From DATAOG01 sp963753685 (GTDB lineage Bacteria > Pseudomonadota > Alphaproteobacteria > Geminicoccales > Geminicoccaceae), in contig CAVWDE010000002.1 of NCBI GenBank assembly GCA_963753685.1, positions 186,001-250,000 on the forward strand: DNA of 64,000 bases. Reading direction: 5' to 3'. Positions 18,337 to 26,816 of this stretch are shown in pieces. Below the pieces are notes generated by a model. The model was not told the origin of the DNA. It saw nothing but the letters and a program-made list of their open reading frames with translations, and ran no database searches. The translations under genes and the position numbers were made by a program. The stretch's first letter is position 1; each line of letters starts with the position of its first letter.

Positions 18337-18940
18337 CGGGATTGCGATCCGGCGCCGGCCCGGGACTCGGGCGCTCGGCGGCGAGTCGCTCGAGCGCCAG
18401 ATTGAGGAGCAGGACGTTGACCCGCCGCTCACCGAGCAGGCCGAGGTCGCGGCCCTCCGTATGCTCACGGACCAAGGCCTGCACCGCCGACAACGGCAGA
18501 CTCCTCGCCCGGGCGACGCGCGGCGCCTGAAAGAGTGCCGCCGCCGGCGAGAGATCCGGGTCGAGGCCGCTGCCCGAGGCGGTGACGAGGTCGATCGGCA
18601 CCCGCGTCTCGTCCATCCCCGTGGTCAGCGCCGCCGCCCGCGTGCGCACCGCCTCGACCAGCACCCGGTTGGTCGGCGCGAGGTTGGAGCCGCCCGAATT
18701 GTCCGCCGCGTAGCCATCGCCGGCATAGGACGGCCGGGGGTGGAAATAGCGGGGATCGCCGAACCGCTGGCCGATCAGGGCCGAGCCGATCACGGTGCCG
18801 CCCTGCACGATCAGGCTGCCGTTCGCCTGCTCCGGAAAGAGCACCTGGGCGATTCCGGTCATGGCGAGCGGATAGGCGATCCCGGTCAAGGCGGTCATCA
18901 GCAGCATCATGACGATCGCGGGACGCAGTTCCAAAAGCAT
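18329..18940 (-). CDS. kdpC: Potassium-transporting ATPase subunit C
   Basis: A 203-aa single-span subunit that stabilises the KdpFABC complex. The N-terminal membrane helix (residues about 8-30, 'IVMMLLMTALTGIAYPLAMT') is followed by 'GSALIGQRFGDPRYFHPRPS', then 'VTASGSGLDPDLSPAAALFQ' and 'RVNVLLLNLALE', all conserved in KdpC. It starts 12 bp downstream of the kdpB stop and overlaps kdpD, so the whole kdp set is one coupled transcript. Confidence 0.96.
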   Translation of the reverse strand: MLLELRPAIVMMLLMTALTGIAYPLAMTGIAQVLFPEQANGSLIVQGGTVIGSALIGQRFGDPRYFHPRPSYAGDGYAADNSGGSNLAPTNRVLVEAVRTRAAALTTGMDETRVPIDLVTASGSGLDPDLSPAAALFQAPRVARARSLPLSAVQALVREHTEGRDLGLLGERRVNVLLLNLALERLAAERPSPGPAPDRNPDG

Positions 18941-18952
18941 GTCCCCGGCTCC

Positions 18953-21016
18953 TCATACCAGTCCGATGGCGACCACCGCGAGGTCGATCAGCTTGATGCC
19001 TATGAACGGTACGATCAGGCCGCCGATGCCGTAGATCAAAAGGTTGCGCCGCAGCAGTGCCGCCGCGCTCGAGGGCACGTAGCGGACACCGCGCAGGGCC
19101 AGCGGGATCAGGCAGATGATGATCAGCGCGTTGAAGATCACGGCCGACAGGATGGCGCTCTCGGGGCTCGCGAGGCCCATGACGTTGAGGCGTCCGAGCT
19201 GCGGGTAGGCGGCAACGAACAGGGCCGGCAGGATCGCGAAGTATTTGGCGACGTCGTTGGCGATCGAGAAGGTGGTGAGCGCGCCGCGGCTGATCAGCAG
19301 CTGCTTGCCGACCCGCACCACCTCCATGAGCTTGGTCGGATCGCTGTCGAGGTCGATCAGGTTGGCGGCCTCGCGGGCGGCCTGGGTGCCATCGTTCATC
19401 GCGACGCCGACGTCCGCCTGGGCGAGTGCCGGCGCATCGTTCGAGCCGTCGCCGCACATCGCGATCAGGCGCCCCTTGGCCTGCTCGGCGCGAATCAGCT
19501 CGAGCTTGCGCTCGGGCGTCGCTTCGGCCAGGAAATCGTCGACGCCTGCCTCGGCCGCGATCGCGGCTGCCGTGAGCGGATTGTCGCCGGTGATCATCAC
19601 GGTCCGGATGCCCATGCGGCGCAGTTCCGCGAAGCGCTCGCGGATGCCGGGCTTGATGATGTCCTTGAGGTGGACGACGCCCTGCGGCCGGCGGTCGCGC
19701 GCGACCACCAGGGGCGTGCCGCCGGACTTTGCGATCGGCTCGACGATCCGCCGCAGGCCCGTGGTCTCGGCGAGACCGGCGTAGGCCAGGATGGCGTCCT
19801 CAGCGCCCTTGCGCAGCTCGGTGCCATCCTTGAGCACGGCGCCGCTCATCCGGGTCTGGGCGGAGAAGGCGATGACCTGCGCGACCCGCAGGGCGTCGGC
19901 CTGGATGCCGTACCTGCGTCTTGCCAGCTCGACGATCGAGCGGCCCTCGGGGGTCTCGTCGCTCTGCGAGGCGAGCGCTGCCGCCTCCGCGAGCTCGTGC
20001 TCGGTCGTGCCCGGCAGCGGGATGAACGCATCCGCCCTGCGGCTGCCGAAGGTGATCGTGCCGGTCTTGTCGATCAGCAGCGTGTCGACGTCGCCCGACG
20101 CCTCGACCGCGCGCCCGGACTTCGCGATCACGTTGGTCCTGACCAGCCGGTCCATGCCGGCGATGCCGATCGCCGACAGCAGGCCGCCGATCGTGGTCGG
20201 GATCAGGGTCACGAGCAGTGCTGCCAGCAGCGCGACCGGGACCGTGGTGCCCGAGTAGATCGCGAACGGCTCGAGCGTCGCGACCACGATCAGGAAGATG
20301 ATCGTCATGCCGACCAGGAGGATGTTGAGTGCCACCTCGTTCGGCGTCTTCTGGCGTCTCGCGCCCTCGACCAGGCCGATCATGCGGTCGAGGAAGCTCT
20401 CGCCGGGCCGCGCGGTCACCTGGACCTTGAGCCAGTCGGACACGACCCGGGTGCCGCCGGTGACCGCCGAGCGGTCGCCGCCGCTCTCCCGGATCACCGG
20501 CGCGGATTCGCCGGTGATCGCCGATTCGTCGACCGACGCGATGCCCTCGACGACGTCGCCGTCGGCGGGGATGACGTCGCCCGCCTCGACCAGGACGATC
20601 TGGCCCTGCTCGAGGTCGCGGCTCGACACCAGCTCGAAGGTCGCGGCCTCGGCCGAGGCCAGCCGCTTGGCGGTGGTCTCCTGCTGGGTCGCGCGCAGCG
20701 CGTCGGCGCGCGCCCGGCCGCGCCCCTCGGCGACCGCCTCGGCGAAATTCGCGAACAGCACGGTGAACCAGAGCCAGGCCGCAAGCTGGCCGATCAGCCC
20801 GACCTCCGCCCCGCCGGTCGCGAGGTCGCGCAGGAACTCGAGCGTTGCCAGGGCGGCGACCACCTCGACCACGAACATGACCGGGTTCCTGATCAGGCTT
20901 CGCGGGTCGAGCTTCCTGAACGCCACCCAGGCCGCCTGCGCGGCAATCCCTGGGTCGAGCAGGACGATGCCCGGCGCTTGCAGGATCGGATGCGCACGGC
21001 GTTTCGCGAGCAGCAT
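18953..21016 (-). CDS. kdpB: Potassium-transporting P-type ATPase subunit B
   Basis: A 687-aa P-type ATPase, the energising subunit. It has the actuator motif 'ESAITGESAPVIRESGGD', including the TGES loop whose Ser is the regulatory phosphorylation site in E. coli KdpB. It also has the phosphorylation motif 'TLLIDKTGTITFGSRRAD' and the hinge 'MITGDNPLTAAAIAAEAGVD' with 'AMCGDGSNDAPALAQADVGV'. Membrane helices flank these domains. The start at 21016 ('MLLAKRRAHPILQAPG') sits 18 bp after the kdpA stop. Full family length. Confidence 0.97.
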   Translation of the reverse strand: MLLAKRRAHPILQAPGIVLLDPGIAAQAAWVAFRKLDPRSLIRNPVMFVVEVVAALATLEFLRDLATGGAEVGLIGQLAAWLWFTVLFANFAEAVAEGRGRARADALRATQQETTAKRLASAEAATFELVSSRDLEQGQIVLVEAGDVIPADGDVVEGIASVDESAITGESAPVIRESGGDRSAVTGGTRVVSDWLKVQVTARPGESFLDRMIGLVEGARRQKTPNEVALNILLVGMTIIFLIVVATLEPFAIYSGTTVPVALLAALLVTLIPTTIGGLLSAIGIAGMDRLVRTNVIAKSGRAVEASGDVDTLLIDKTGTITFGSRRADAFIPLPGTTEHELAEAAALASQSDETPEGRSIVELARRRYGIQADALRVAQVIAFSAQTRMSGAVLKDGTELRKGAEDAILAYAGLAETTGLRRIVEPIAKSGGTPLVVARDRRPQGVVHLKDIIKPGIRERFAELRRMGIRTVMITGDNPLTAAAIAAEAGVDDFLAEATPERKLELIRAEQAKGRLIAMCGDGSNDAPALAQADVGVAMNDGTQAAREAANLIDLDSDPTKLMEVVRVGKQLLISRGALTTFSIANDVAKYFAILPALFVAAYPQLGRLNVMGLASPESAILSAVIFNALIIICLIPLALRGVRYVPSSAAALLRRNLLIYGIGGLIVPFIGIKLIDLAVVAIGLV

Positions 21017-21033
21017 GGGGCCCTGGCCTCGGC

Positions 21034-22740
21034 TCAGAAGGTCTGGCCGGCAAGCATCGCCAAGTGCTCGGCGATCGGGCCCAGCGCCAGCGCCGGAAAG
21101 AAGGTGAGGCCGCCCATGATCAGGATGACCGCGACCAGCAGGCCGACGAACAGGGCGCCATCGGTCGGGAAGGTGCCGGCCGAGACCGGCACGGTCCGCT
21201 TGGCGCCGAGGCTGCCCGCGATCGCGAGCGTCGGCACGATGAAGGCGTAACGCCCGAGCAGCATGGCGATGCCCTGGAGCGTGGCATGGAAGGGGGCGGC
21301 GGCGTTGAAGCCCGCGAACGCCGAGCCGTTGTTGCCGGTCGCCGAGCTGTAGGCGTAGAGGATCTCGGACAGGCCGTGGGGCCCTGGGTTCTGGATCGAG
21401 GCGACCGCCGCCGGCAGGACCGCCGACAGCGCGCTGAACATCAGGACGCCCACCGGCATCGAGAGGAAGGCCAGGACCGCGAGCTTGACCTCCTTGGCCT
21501 CGATCTTCTTGCCGAGGTATTCGGGCGTGCGGCCGACCATCAGGCCGGCCATGAACACGGTCAGCACGACGAACACCAGCATGCCGTAGAAGCCGGCGCC
21601 GACGCCGCCGAACACGACCTCGCCGATCTGCATGTTGAGCAGCAGCGCGAGCCCGCCGAGCGGCGTGAAGCTGTCCTGCATGGCGTTGACCGAGCCGTTG
21701 GACGCGGCCGTGGTGGCACTCGCCCAGAGCGCCGAATTGACGACTCCGAAGCGCACCTCCTTGCCTTCCATGTTGCCCGCGGAAGCGTCGATCGCGGCGC
21801 TCGCCAGCAGCGGGTTGCCCTGGCGCTCGAACGCATAGACGCTGGCGAGGCCGGCGGTGAACAGGACCGCCATGGCGGCGAAGATCGCCCAGCCCTGCCG
21901 CTTGTCGCCCGCCATGTGCCCGAAGGTCGAGCAGAAGGCGGCCGGGATCATGAGGATCATGACCATCTCGAGCAGGTTCGAGAGCGGCGTCGGATTCTCG
22001 TAAGGATGCGCGGAGTTGGCGTTGAAGAAGCCGCCGCCGTTGGTGCCGAGCTGCTTGATCGCGATCTGCGAGGCGGCCGGACCCTGCGCCAGCACCTGCC
22101 GGCCGCCTTCGAGCGTGGTCGCGCTGACGTAGGGGTCGAGGTTCTGCGGCGTGCCCTGCCAGACCAGGATCAGGGCGCCCGCGATCGAGAGCGGCAGGAG
22201 GACGTAGAGCACGGCCCGGGTCAGGTCGACGTAGAAATTGCCGAGCGTGCGCACCGTCCGGCCGACGAAGCCGCGGATGACCGCGATGCCGACCGCGATC
22301 CCGGTCGCGGCGGACACGAAGTTCTCGACCGTGAGGCCGGCCATCTGGCTGAAATAGCTGAGCGTGGTTTCGCCGCCGTAGGCCTGCCAGTCGGTGTTGG
22401 TGACGAAGCTCACCGCGGCGTTGAAGGCGAGGTAGGGCGGCATCGGCGGCAGGCGCTCGGGGTTCCAGGGCAAGAGATCCTGCAGGCGCAGGATGGCGTA
22501 GAGCAGCAGCCAGCCGACCGCGTTGAGCGCGAGCACGGCCAGCGCATAGCGGCTCCAGTGCTGCTCGCGCTCCGGATCGATGCCGCACAGGCCGTAGATC
22601 GCGCGCTCGACCGGCGCCAGCACCGGCGACAGCAGCGTCCGCTCGCCTTTGAACACCCGGGCCATGTAGCCGCCGATCAATGGCGTGCCGGCGAGGATGA
22701 TCGCGAAGTAGATCAGGACCTGAAGCAGGTCGGATGGCAC
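21034..22740 (-). CDS. kdpA: Potassium-transporting ATPase subunit A (GTG start)
   Basis: A 568-aa channel-like potassium-binding subunit with about ten membrane helices. The selectivity-filter type loops are visible, including 'AVSFVTNTDWQAYGGETTLS', 'LGTNGGGFFNANSAHPYENP' and 'SATGNNGSAFAGFNAAAPFH'. Translation starts at a GTG, 18 bp after kdpF. The sequence is intact from end to end. Confidence 0.97.
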   Translation of the reverse strand: MPSDLLQVLIYFAIILAGTPLIGGYMARVFKGERTLLSPVLAPVERAIYGLCGIDPEREQHWSRYALAVLALNAVGWLLLYAILRLQDLLPWNPERLPPMPPYLAFNAAVSFVTNTDWQAYGGETTLSYFSQMAGLTVENFVSAATGIAVGIAVIRGFVGRTVRTLGNFYVDLTRAVLYVLLPLSIAGALILVWQGTPQNLDPYVSATTLEGGRQVLAQGPAASQIAIKQLGTNGGGFFNANSAHPYENPTPLSNLLEMVMILMIPAAFCSTFGHMAGDKRQGWAIFAAMAVLFTAGLASVYAFERQGNPLLASAAIDASAGNMEGKEVRFGVVNSALWASATTAASNGSVNAMQDSFTPLGGLALLLNMQIGEVVFGGVGAGFYGMLVFVVLTVFMAGLMVGRTPEYLGKKIEAKEVKLAVLAFLSMPVGVLMFSALSAVLPAAVASIQNPGPHGLSEILYAYSSATGNNGSAFAGFNAAAPFHATLQGIAMLLGRYAFIVPTLAIAGSLGAKRTVPVSAGTFPTDGALFVGLLVAVILIMGGLTFFPALALGPIAEHLAMLAGQTF

Positions 22741-22758
22741 GGCGATGCGTCCCCCTGC

Positions 22759-22848
22759 CTAGAACTCTTCGGGCCGGAGCAGCGCGTAGCCGAGGTAGCC
22801 GAGCAGCAGCAGGGCGACCACGCCGCCGATCACGAAGTCGAGCAGCAT
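22759..22848 (-). CDS. kdpF: Potassium-transporting ATPase subunit F
   Basis: A 29-aa single transmembrane peptide (MLLDFVIGGVVALLLLGYLG and then YALLRPEEF). It ends in the 'LRPEEF'/'LRPERF' type tail typical of KdpF, the small subunit that stabilises the Kdp complex in the inner membrane. It lies directly before kdpA, its normal place. Confidence 0.9.
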   Translation of the reverse strand: MLLDFVIGGVVALLLLGYLGYALLRPEEF

Positions 22849-22855
22849 GGCGGCC

Positions 22856-22939
22856 TCACAGCCGCTCGCAGCCGCGCACGGCGAGGGCGAACAGGGCAAA
22901 GCTCGCCAGCGCGAGCGCCAGGTAGGCGAGATCGAGCAT
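22856..22939 (-). CDS. 27-aa hydrophobic peptide upstream of kdpF
   Basis: A short open frame of 27 codons, 7 bp upstream of kdpF. It encodes one membrane helix followed by a charged end: 'MLDLAYLALALASFALFALA' and then VRGCERL. The spacing, the strong hydrophobicity and the position as first gene of the operon suggest a real small membrane protein. Similar short peptides occur before kdpF in other alphaproteobacteria as far as I recall, but the function is unknown. It is too short for most gene callers. Confidence 0.6.
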   Translation of the reverse strand: MLDLAYLALALASFALFALAVRGCERL

Positions 22940-22990
22940 CGGGCGGCCTTCGGCGTCTCTTTTCTAAGCACGCCAAATGGCAGCGCCGGG

Positions 22991-23049
22991 CGTAAAGGCG
23001 CCATTCCGGATCCGCGGGCCGGCCATAAAAACGTCGTCAAACCTTTACG
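22991..23049. promoter_or_regulatory. Candidate kdp control region with distant inverted repeat
   Basis: Between the kdp operon (leftward) and the flippase-like gene (rightward), CGTAAAGG (22991-22998) and CCTTTACG (23042-23049) form an 8-bp inverted repeat around a locally AT-richer segment. KdpE or another regulator could bind here, since the kdp promoter must lie in this gap. I could not identify a convincing -35/-10 pair. Confidence 0.3.
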
Positions 23050-23161
23050 GTGATTTTGCGGGCGGCCGTTCGTGGCGGCGCTCGGCGGTTTGCCAAGTTG
23101 GGCCGGTGGGCTCATCATGCTTGCCACCGGGTCGGCGCATGATCCCTGGCGGAGCCATCAG

Positions 23162-24220
23162 ATGGCTGACGACGCTCACGTCCTCGGGGAAGCTTCCGCC
23201 GCGCCGGCCGGCACCGACGCCGGCGTTGCGGCGCGCGGCGCCAGGGCATCCCGCGGCCGGCGCCTGCAGCTGGCGCTCACCCTGCTCGCGATCGGCGCGG
23301 TGGCATGGGTCGTCGACTGGGGCCGGTTCGTCGACCTGGTGCGCACGGCGCGGCCGAGCCTTTTGGGTCTCGCGGCCGCGCTGTTCGCGGCCGATCGTCT
23401 GCTGATGAGCTACAAATGGCGCCTCCTGCTCACCGCGCAGGGCGCGCGCGTGCCGCTCTGGGAATGCTGGGGACTGTACTCTCTGGCGACGCTCTCCGGC
23501 ATCATCATGCCCGCCACCGTCGGCGGCGACGTGCTGCGCAGCGCGTGGCTGTGGCGCCGCGGCGTGCCGGGCAGCAAGAGCATCGCCTCGATCGCGCTCG
23601 AGCGGCTGATCGGTGCCGTGGTGGCGCTCAGCGCGGCGGCCGCGGCGCTCGCGTATCTCAGCGCCGAGCTGGCCGGGCGCGCGGAGCTGCGGACGGGCCT
23701 TCTGGTCGTACTGGCGGCGCTCGCCCTGCTGGTCGCGGGCGTCCTGCTCTCCTTCTGGCGCGGCGTCCTGCGGCCGCTCGCGTGGTTGCGCGGCCGCCTG
23801 GGGCGAAAGCTCGCGGCCTCGCTCGCGGCGGTCCATGCCAGCTATGTCGCCTATCTCTCGAGCCCCGGCGTGGTGGCCGCCTTCGTCCTGCTCACGGTGG
23901 TCGAGTATCTGCTGATCCTGGTCGCGAGCTACGTCGTGGCGCTGGCGCTCCGGATCGCGGTCGGGCCGGTCGACTTTGCCGCCGCCCTCTCGGTGGCCAT
24001 ACTCCTGGCCCGCCTGCCGATCGCGATCGACGGCCTGGGCGTGTTCGAGGGATCGTTGATCGGACTGCTCGTTCTGGCCGGCGTCCCCCCGGCCGACAGT
24101 CTGGCTCTGGCGGTCGCCTCGCGGCTTTTGAACCTCCTGATCTGTGCGCCGCCGGCGGCGCTCCTGCTGGCCGTGGCGCCGGTCGGCCTGCAAGAGATCC
24201 GTCAATTTCGCGATCCGTGA
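23162..24220 (+). CDS. Lysylphosphatidylglycerol-synthase-type flippase-like membrane protein
   Basis: A 352-aa polytopic membrane protein of the UPF0104/AglD-like family. After a short Ala-rich cytoplasmic N-terminus there are about eight helices. The family pattern 'WRLLLTAQGARVPLWECWGL', 'LATLSGIIMPATVGGDVLRS', 'SIALERLIGAVVALSAAAAA' and 'LPIAIDGLGVFEGSLIGLLV' is clear. Members are thought to move or use lipid-linked groups across the inner membrane. It stands immediately upstream of a glycan cluster, and a role in that pathway is possible. It is divergent from kdp. Confidence 0.85.
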   Translation: MADDAHVLGEASAAPAGTDAGVAARGARASRGRRLQLALTLLAIGAVAWVVDWGRFVDLVRTARPSLLGLAAALFAADRLLMSYKWRLLLTAQGARVPLWECWGLYSLATLSGIIMPATVGGDVLRSAWLWRRGVPGSKSIASIALERLIGAVVALSAAAAALAYLSAELAGRAELRTGLLVVLAALALLVAGVLLSFWRGVLRPLAWLRGRLGRKLAASLAAVHASYVAYLSSPGVVAAFVLLTVVEYLLILVASYVVALALRIAVGPVDFAAALSVAILLARLPIAIDGLGVFEGSLIGLLVLAGVPPADSLALAVASRLLNLLICAPPAALLLAVAPVGLQEIRQFRDP

Positions 24221-24313
24221 AAAATGGCCGGCGCACTCCCGCGATGCGCGATACAACTCTAGGTTGGTGCGTCTTTTGCATCACACCACTGCGGCCCGCT
24301 TGCGACAGCTAAC

Positions 24314-24350
24314 TTCAACCGTTGAAAAAGGGATTTAACTATCCGATAAT
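24314..24350 (+). promoter_or_regulatory. Promoter of glycan cluster with operator over the -35 box
   Basis: TTGAAA (24322-24327) and GATAAT (24345-24350) are separated by 17 bp, in the most AT-rich stretch of this part of the window, about 47 bp before the glycosyltransferase ATG. The perfect palindrome TTCAAC-C-GTTGAA (24314-24326) overlaps the -35 element, so a repressor bound there would block polymerase. Confidence 0.6.
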
Positions 24351-24397
24351 TTACCATGCATTCCGTCTCGGTGGCGGCTGGCTGGTAGCGAGGGGGC

Positions 24398-25450
24398 ATG
24401 AGCGCAACGGCGTGGTGTGATCGCGCGGAACCGTTACAGGTCGGACTGCACGGTCAAAACCCCCGGGTCAGTATCGGGCTGCCCGTTTTTAACGGCGCAA
24501 ATTATGTAGGACAGGCCCTGGACTCGATCCTCCGCCAGACTTTCGAAGATTTCGAGCTGATTATTTCCGACAACGCCTCGACCGATGACACCCCCGCGAT
24601 CTGCCAGTCCTATGCGGCGCGCGACCGCCGCATCCGTTACGTTCGCAGCGACCGCAATCGAGGTGCGAGTCCAAACTGGAACCACACGTTTGAGCTGGCC
24701 TCGGGCGACTATTTCAAGTGGGCAGCGCACGACGACGTTCTGCATCCCGAATACCTGGCGCGCACGGTTGCGGTCATGGATGCCAAGCCCGAGGTCGTCT
24801 TGTGCCAGTCCCTGGTCGAGCAGATCGATGCGGCCGGCCACCCTCTCAGCATCTACGACAGCAGCCTGACGGGTGCCGGCTCGCCCGCGGCCGCCGATCG
24901 GTTTGCGACGTTGGTGCTGCAATCCCACACCTGCACCGAGCTGTACGGGCTGATCCGCCGCGCGGCGCTGCGCCGCACGCGGCTGCACGGCGCTTATCAC
25001 GGCGGCGATCGCGCTCTGCTCGCGGAACTCGCGCTGTGCGGCCGCTTCGTCCAGATCCGCGAGCCGCTCCTGCAAGTGCGCGACCACCCGGGGCGCTACA
25101 CCCGGTCCGTGGCCGGGTCGCACGAGCAACTGGCCTGGCACGACGCCCGGCGGACCGGGCGGCCGGGAATTCCGAGCCTTCGCCTGTACGCCAACTACGT
25201 GGCCGCGGTCCGGCGCCACCTGGTCGATTCGGGCCAACGCTGGCGTTGTTTCGGCCACCTGCTGCGCTGGTGGACACACAACTGGAATGCGGCGCGGGTC
25301 GCGGTCGATCTGGTCGCGGTGTTCGTGCCGGGGGCGTGGAAGACCGCCGAGCAGGTGAAATGGCGCGTCTTCGGCATCCCGCCCGGTCTGCGCCGCCTGG
25401 AGGCGGAGTCCGAGCTGACCATCGAGAGGAGCCAGCTGGCCAGCCGGTAA
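24398..25450 (+). CDS. Family 2 glycosyltransferase
   Basis: A 350-aa GT-A fold glycosyltransferase. The N-terminal domain has 'VSIGLPVFNGANYVGQALDS', 'FELIISDNASTDDTPAICQ', 'RNRGASPNWNHTFELASGDY' and the metal/nucleotide-sugar site 'KWAAHDDVLHPEYLART'. The C-terminal third is Arg/Trp-rich and may contact membrane or acceptor. It would transfer a sugar from a nucleotide donor to a glycan. It is the first gene of a four-gene run with methyltransferases and a nucleotidyltransferase, and it has its own promoter. Confidence 0.9.
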   Translation: MSATAWCDRAEPLQVGLHGQNPRVSIGLPVFNGANYVGQALDSILRQTFEDFELIISDNASTDDTPAICQSYAARDRRIRYVRSDRNRGASPNWNHTFELASGDYFKWAAHDDVLHPEYLARTVAVMDAKPEVVLCQSLVEQIDAAGHPLSIYDSSLTGAGSPAAADRFATLVLQSHTCTELYGLIRRAALRRTRLHGAYHGGDRALLAELALCGRFVQIREPLLQVRDHPGRYTRSVAGSHEQLAWHDARRTGRPGIPSLRLYANYVAAVRRHLVDSGQRWRCFGHLLRWWTHNWNAARVAVDLVAVFVPGAWKTAEQVKWRVFGIPPGLRRLEAESELTIERSQLASR

Positions 25451-25474
25451 GCTGGCTTCGACCGTGGTCGCAAC

Positions 25475-26779
25475 ATGGAGCAGGCGGGCGCAGACGAAGA
25501 GACCCGAGCCGCAGAACGGCCAAGCGACCGCTCGTCGGCGGCGGTGCCGGGGGCGCAGGGCCGGTGCCGGTTCTGTGGCTCGGCGTTGAGCCACACCTTC
25601 ATCGATCTCGGCATGTCGCCGCTGTGCGAAAGCTACCTCGGCCAGGAGCAGCTCAACCAGGTCGAGCCGTTTTACCCGCTGCACGTCTGGGTCTGCGACC
25701 AGTGCCTCCTGGTCCAGCTCGAGGAGTACGTGAGCCCGCAGGCGATCTTTAGCGAATACGCGTATTTCTCATCCTACTCGCTGGCATGGCTGGGCCACGC
25801 CCGCGCCTACGCCGACGCCATGATCGAGCGGCTGGGCCTGACCGCGGACAGTCTGGTGGTCGAACTGGGCAGCAACGACGGCTACCTGCTCCAATATTTC
25901 GGGCAGCAGGCTATCCCGGTGCTCGGCATCGAGCCGGCGGGCAACGTGGCGGCGGCCGCGCGCACCAGGGGCGTGCCGACCCGGACCGCGTTCTTCACCG
26001 AAGCCGTGGCCCGCGAACTCGTCGCCGAAGGCCAGAGCGCGGATCTGATCGTGATCAACAACGTGCTCGCCCAGGTCCCCGACCTCGGCTCGTTTGTGCG
26101 TGGCGTTCGAGGTCTGCTCAAACCCCGGGGCGTGGTCACCATCGAGGTCCCGCATCTGATGCGCCTGATCGAGGGCGTCCAGTTCGACACCATCTACCAC
26201 GAGCACTTCTCGTATTTCTCGTTCCTGGCCCTCGAGGCGATCCTGGCGGCCCATGGGCTGGTGATCTTTGGGGTCGAGGAGCTCTGGACGCACGGCGGCT
26301 CCTTGCGCATCTACGCCGGCCACGCGGGCGCGGCGCACCCGCACCGTGCCGCCGTCGACGCGCTGCGCGCCAGGGAGCGGGCCGCGGGCTACGACCGCAT
26401 CGAGGGCTACGCCGGCTTCGAGCCGCGGGTGCGCGAGCTGAAGTGGCGGCTGCTCGAGTGTCTGATCGGGCTGCGCCGGGCCGGCAAGACGATTGCCGGT
26501 TACGGCGCCCCGGGCAAAGGCAACACGCTCTTGAACTACTGCGGAATCCGCACCGACCTCCTGGCGTTCACGGTCGATCGCAACCCCTACAAGCAGGGCA
26601 AGTTCCTGCCGGGCACCCACATCCCGATCCGGGCACCCGAGCTGCTCGAACAGGCGAAGCCGGACTACATTCTGATCCTGCCCTGGAACCTGCGCGACGA
26701 GATCGTCGAGCAGCTGGCCTTCGCGCGCGCATGGGGCGCCCGCTTCATCGTTCCGATCCCGGAGGTGACGCTGTGCTGA
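25475..26779 (+). CDS. Class I SAM methyltransferase with N-terminal zinc motif (sugar C-methyltransferase type)
   Basis: A 434-aa three-part methyltransferase. The N-terminal zinc-binding region has 'CRFCGSALSHTFIDLGMSPL' and 'VWVCDQCLLVQLEEY'. The central SAM-binding domain has 'VVELGSNDGYLLQYFG' and 'VTIEVPHLMRLIEG', and the C-terminal domain contains 'TIAGYGAPGKGNTLLNYCGI' and 'ILILPWNLRDEIVEQL'. The same architecture occurs in TylC3/NDP-hexose 3-C-methyltransferases, which act on keto sugars attached to a nucleotide. It starts 24 bp after the glycosyltransferase gene and is followed by a nucleotidyltransferase, which fits a nucleotide-sugar pathway. Confidence 0.88.
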   Translation: MEQAGADEETRAAERPSDRSSAAVPGAQGRCRFCGSALSHTFIDLGMSPLCESYLGQEQLNQVEPFYPLHVWVCDQCLLVQLEEYVSPQAIFSEYAYFSSYSLAWLGHARAYADAMIERLGLTADSLVVELGSNDGYLLQYFGQQAIPVLGIEPAGNVAAAARTRGVPTRTAFFTEAVARELVAEGQSADLIVINNVLAQVPDLGSFVRGVRGLLKPRGVVTIEVPHLMRLIEGVQFDTIYHEHFSYFSFLALEAILAAHGLVIFGVEELWTHGGSLRIYAGHAGAAHPHRAAVDALRARERAAGYDRIEGYAGFEPRVRELKWRLLECLIGLRRAGKTIAGYGAPGKGNTLLNYCGIRTDLLAFTVDRNPYKQGKFLPGTHIPIRAPELLEQAKPDYILILPWNLRDEIVEQLAFARAWGARFIVPIPEVTLC

Positions 26780-26816
26780 GGCTGCGTCGGCGCCACGGCC
26801 GGAGCGCGTGTCTGCG

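Noticed and set aside
16306..18405. A 699-codon plus-strand frame opposite kdpD
   Set aside because: It is an antisense shadow of a full-length, motif-complete sensor kinase gene.
18254..21250. A long plus-strand open frame of about 1000 codons opposite kdpB and kdpC
   Set aside because: It is antisense to clearly conserved kdp genes, its composition is Arg/Gln/Asp-rich, and it has no domain I recognise. Long antisense frames are expected at this GC content.
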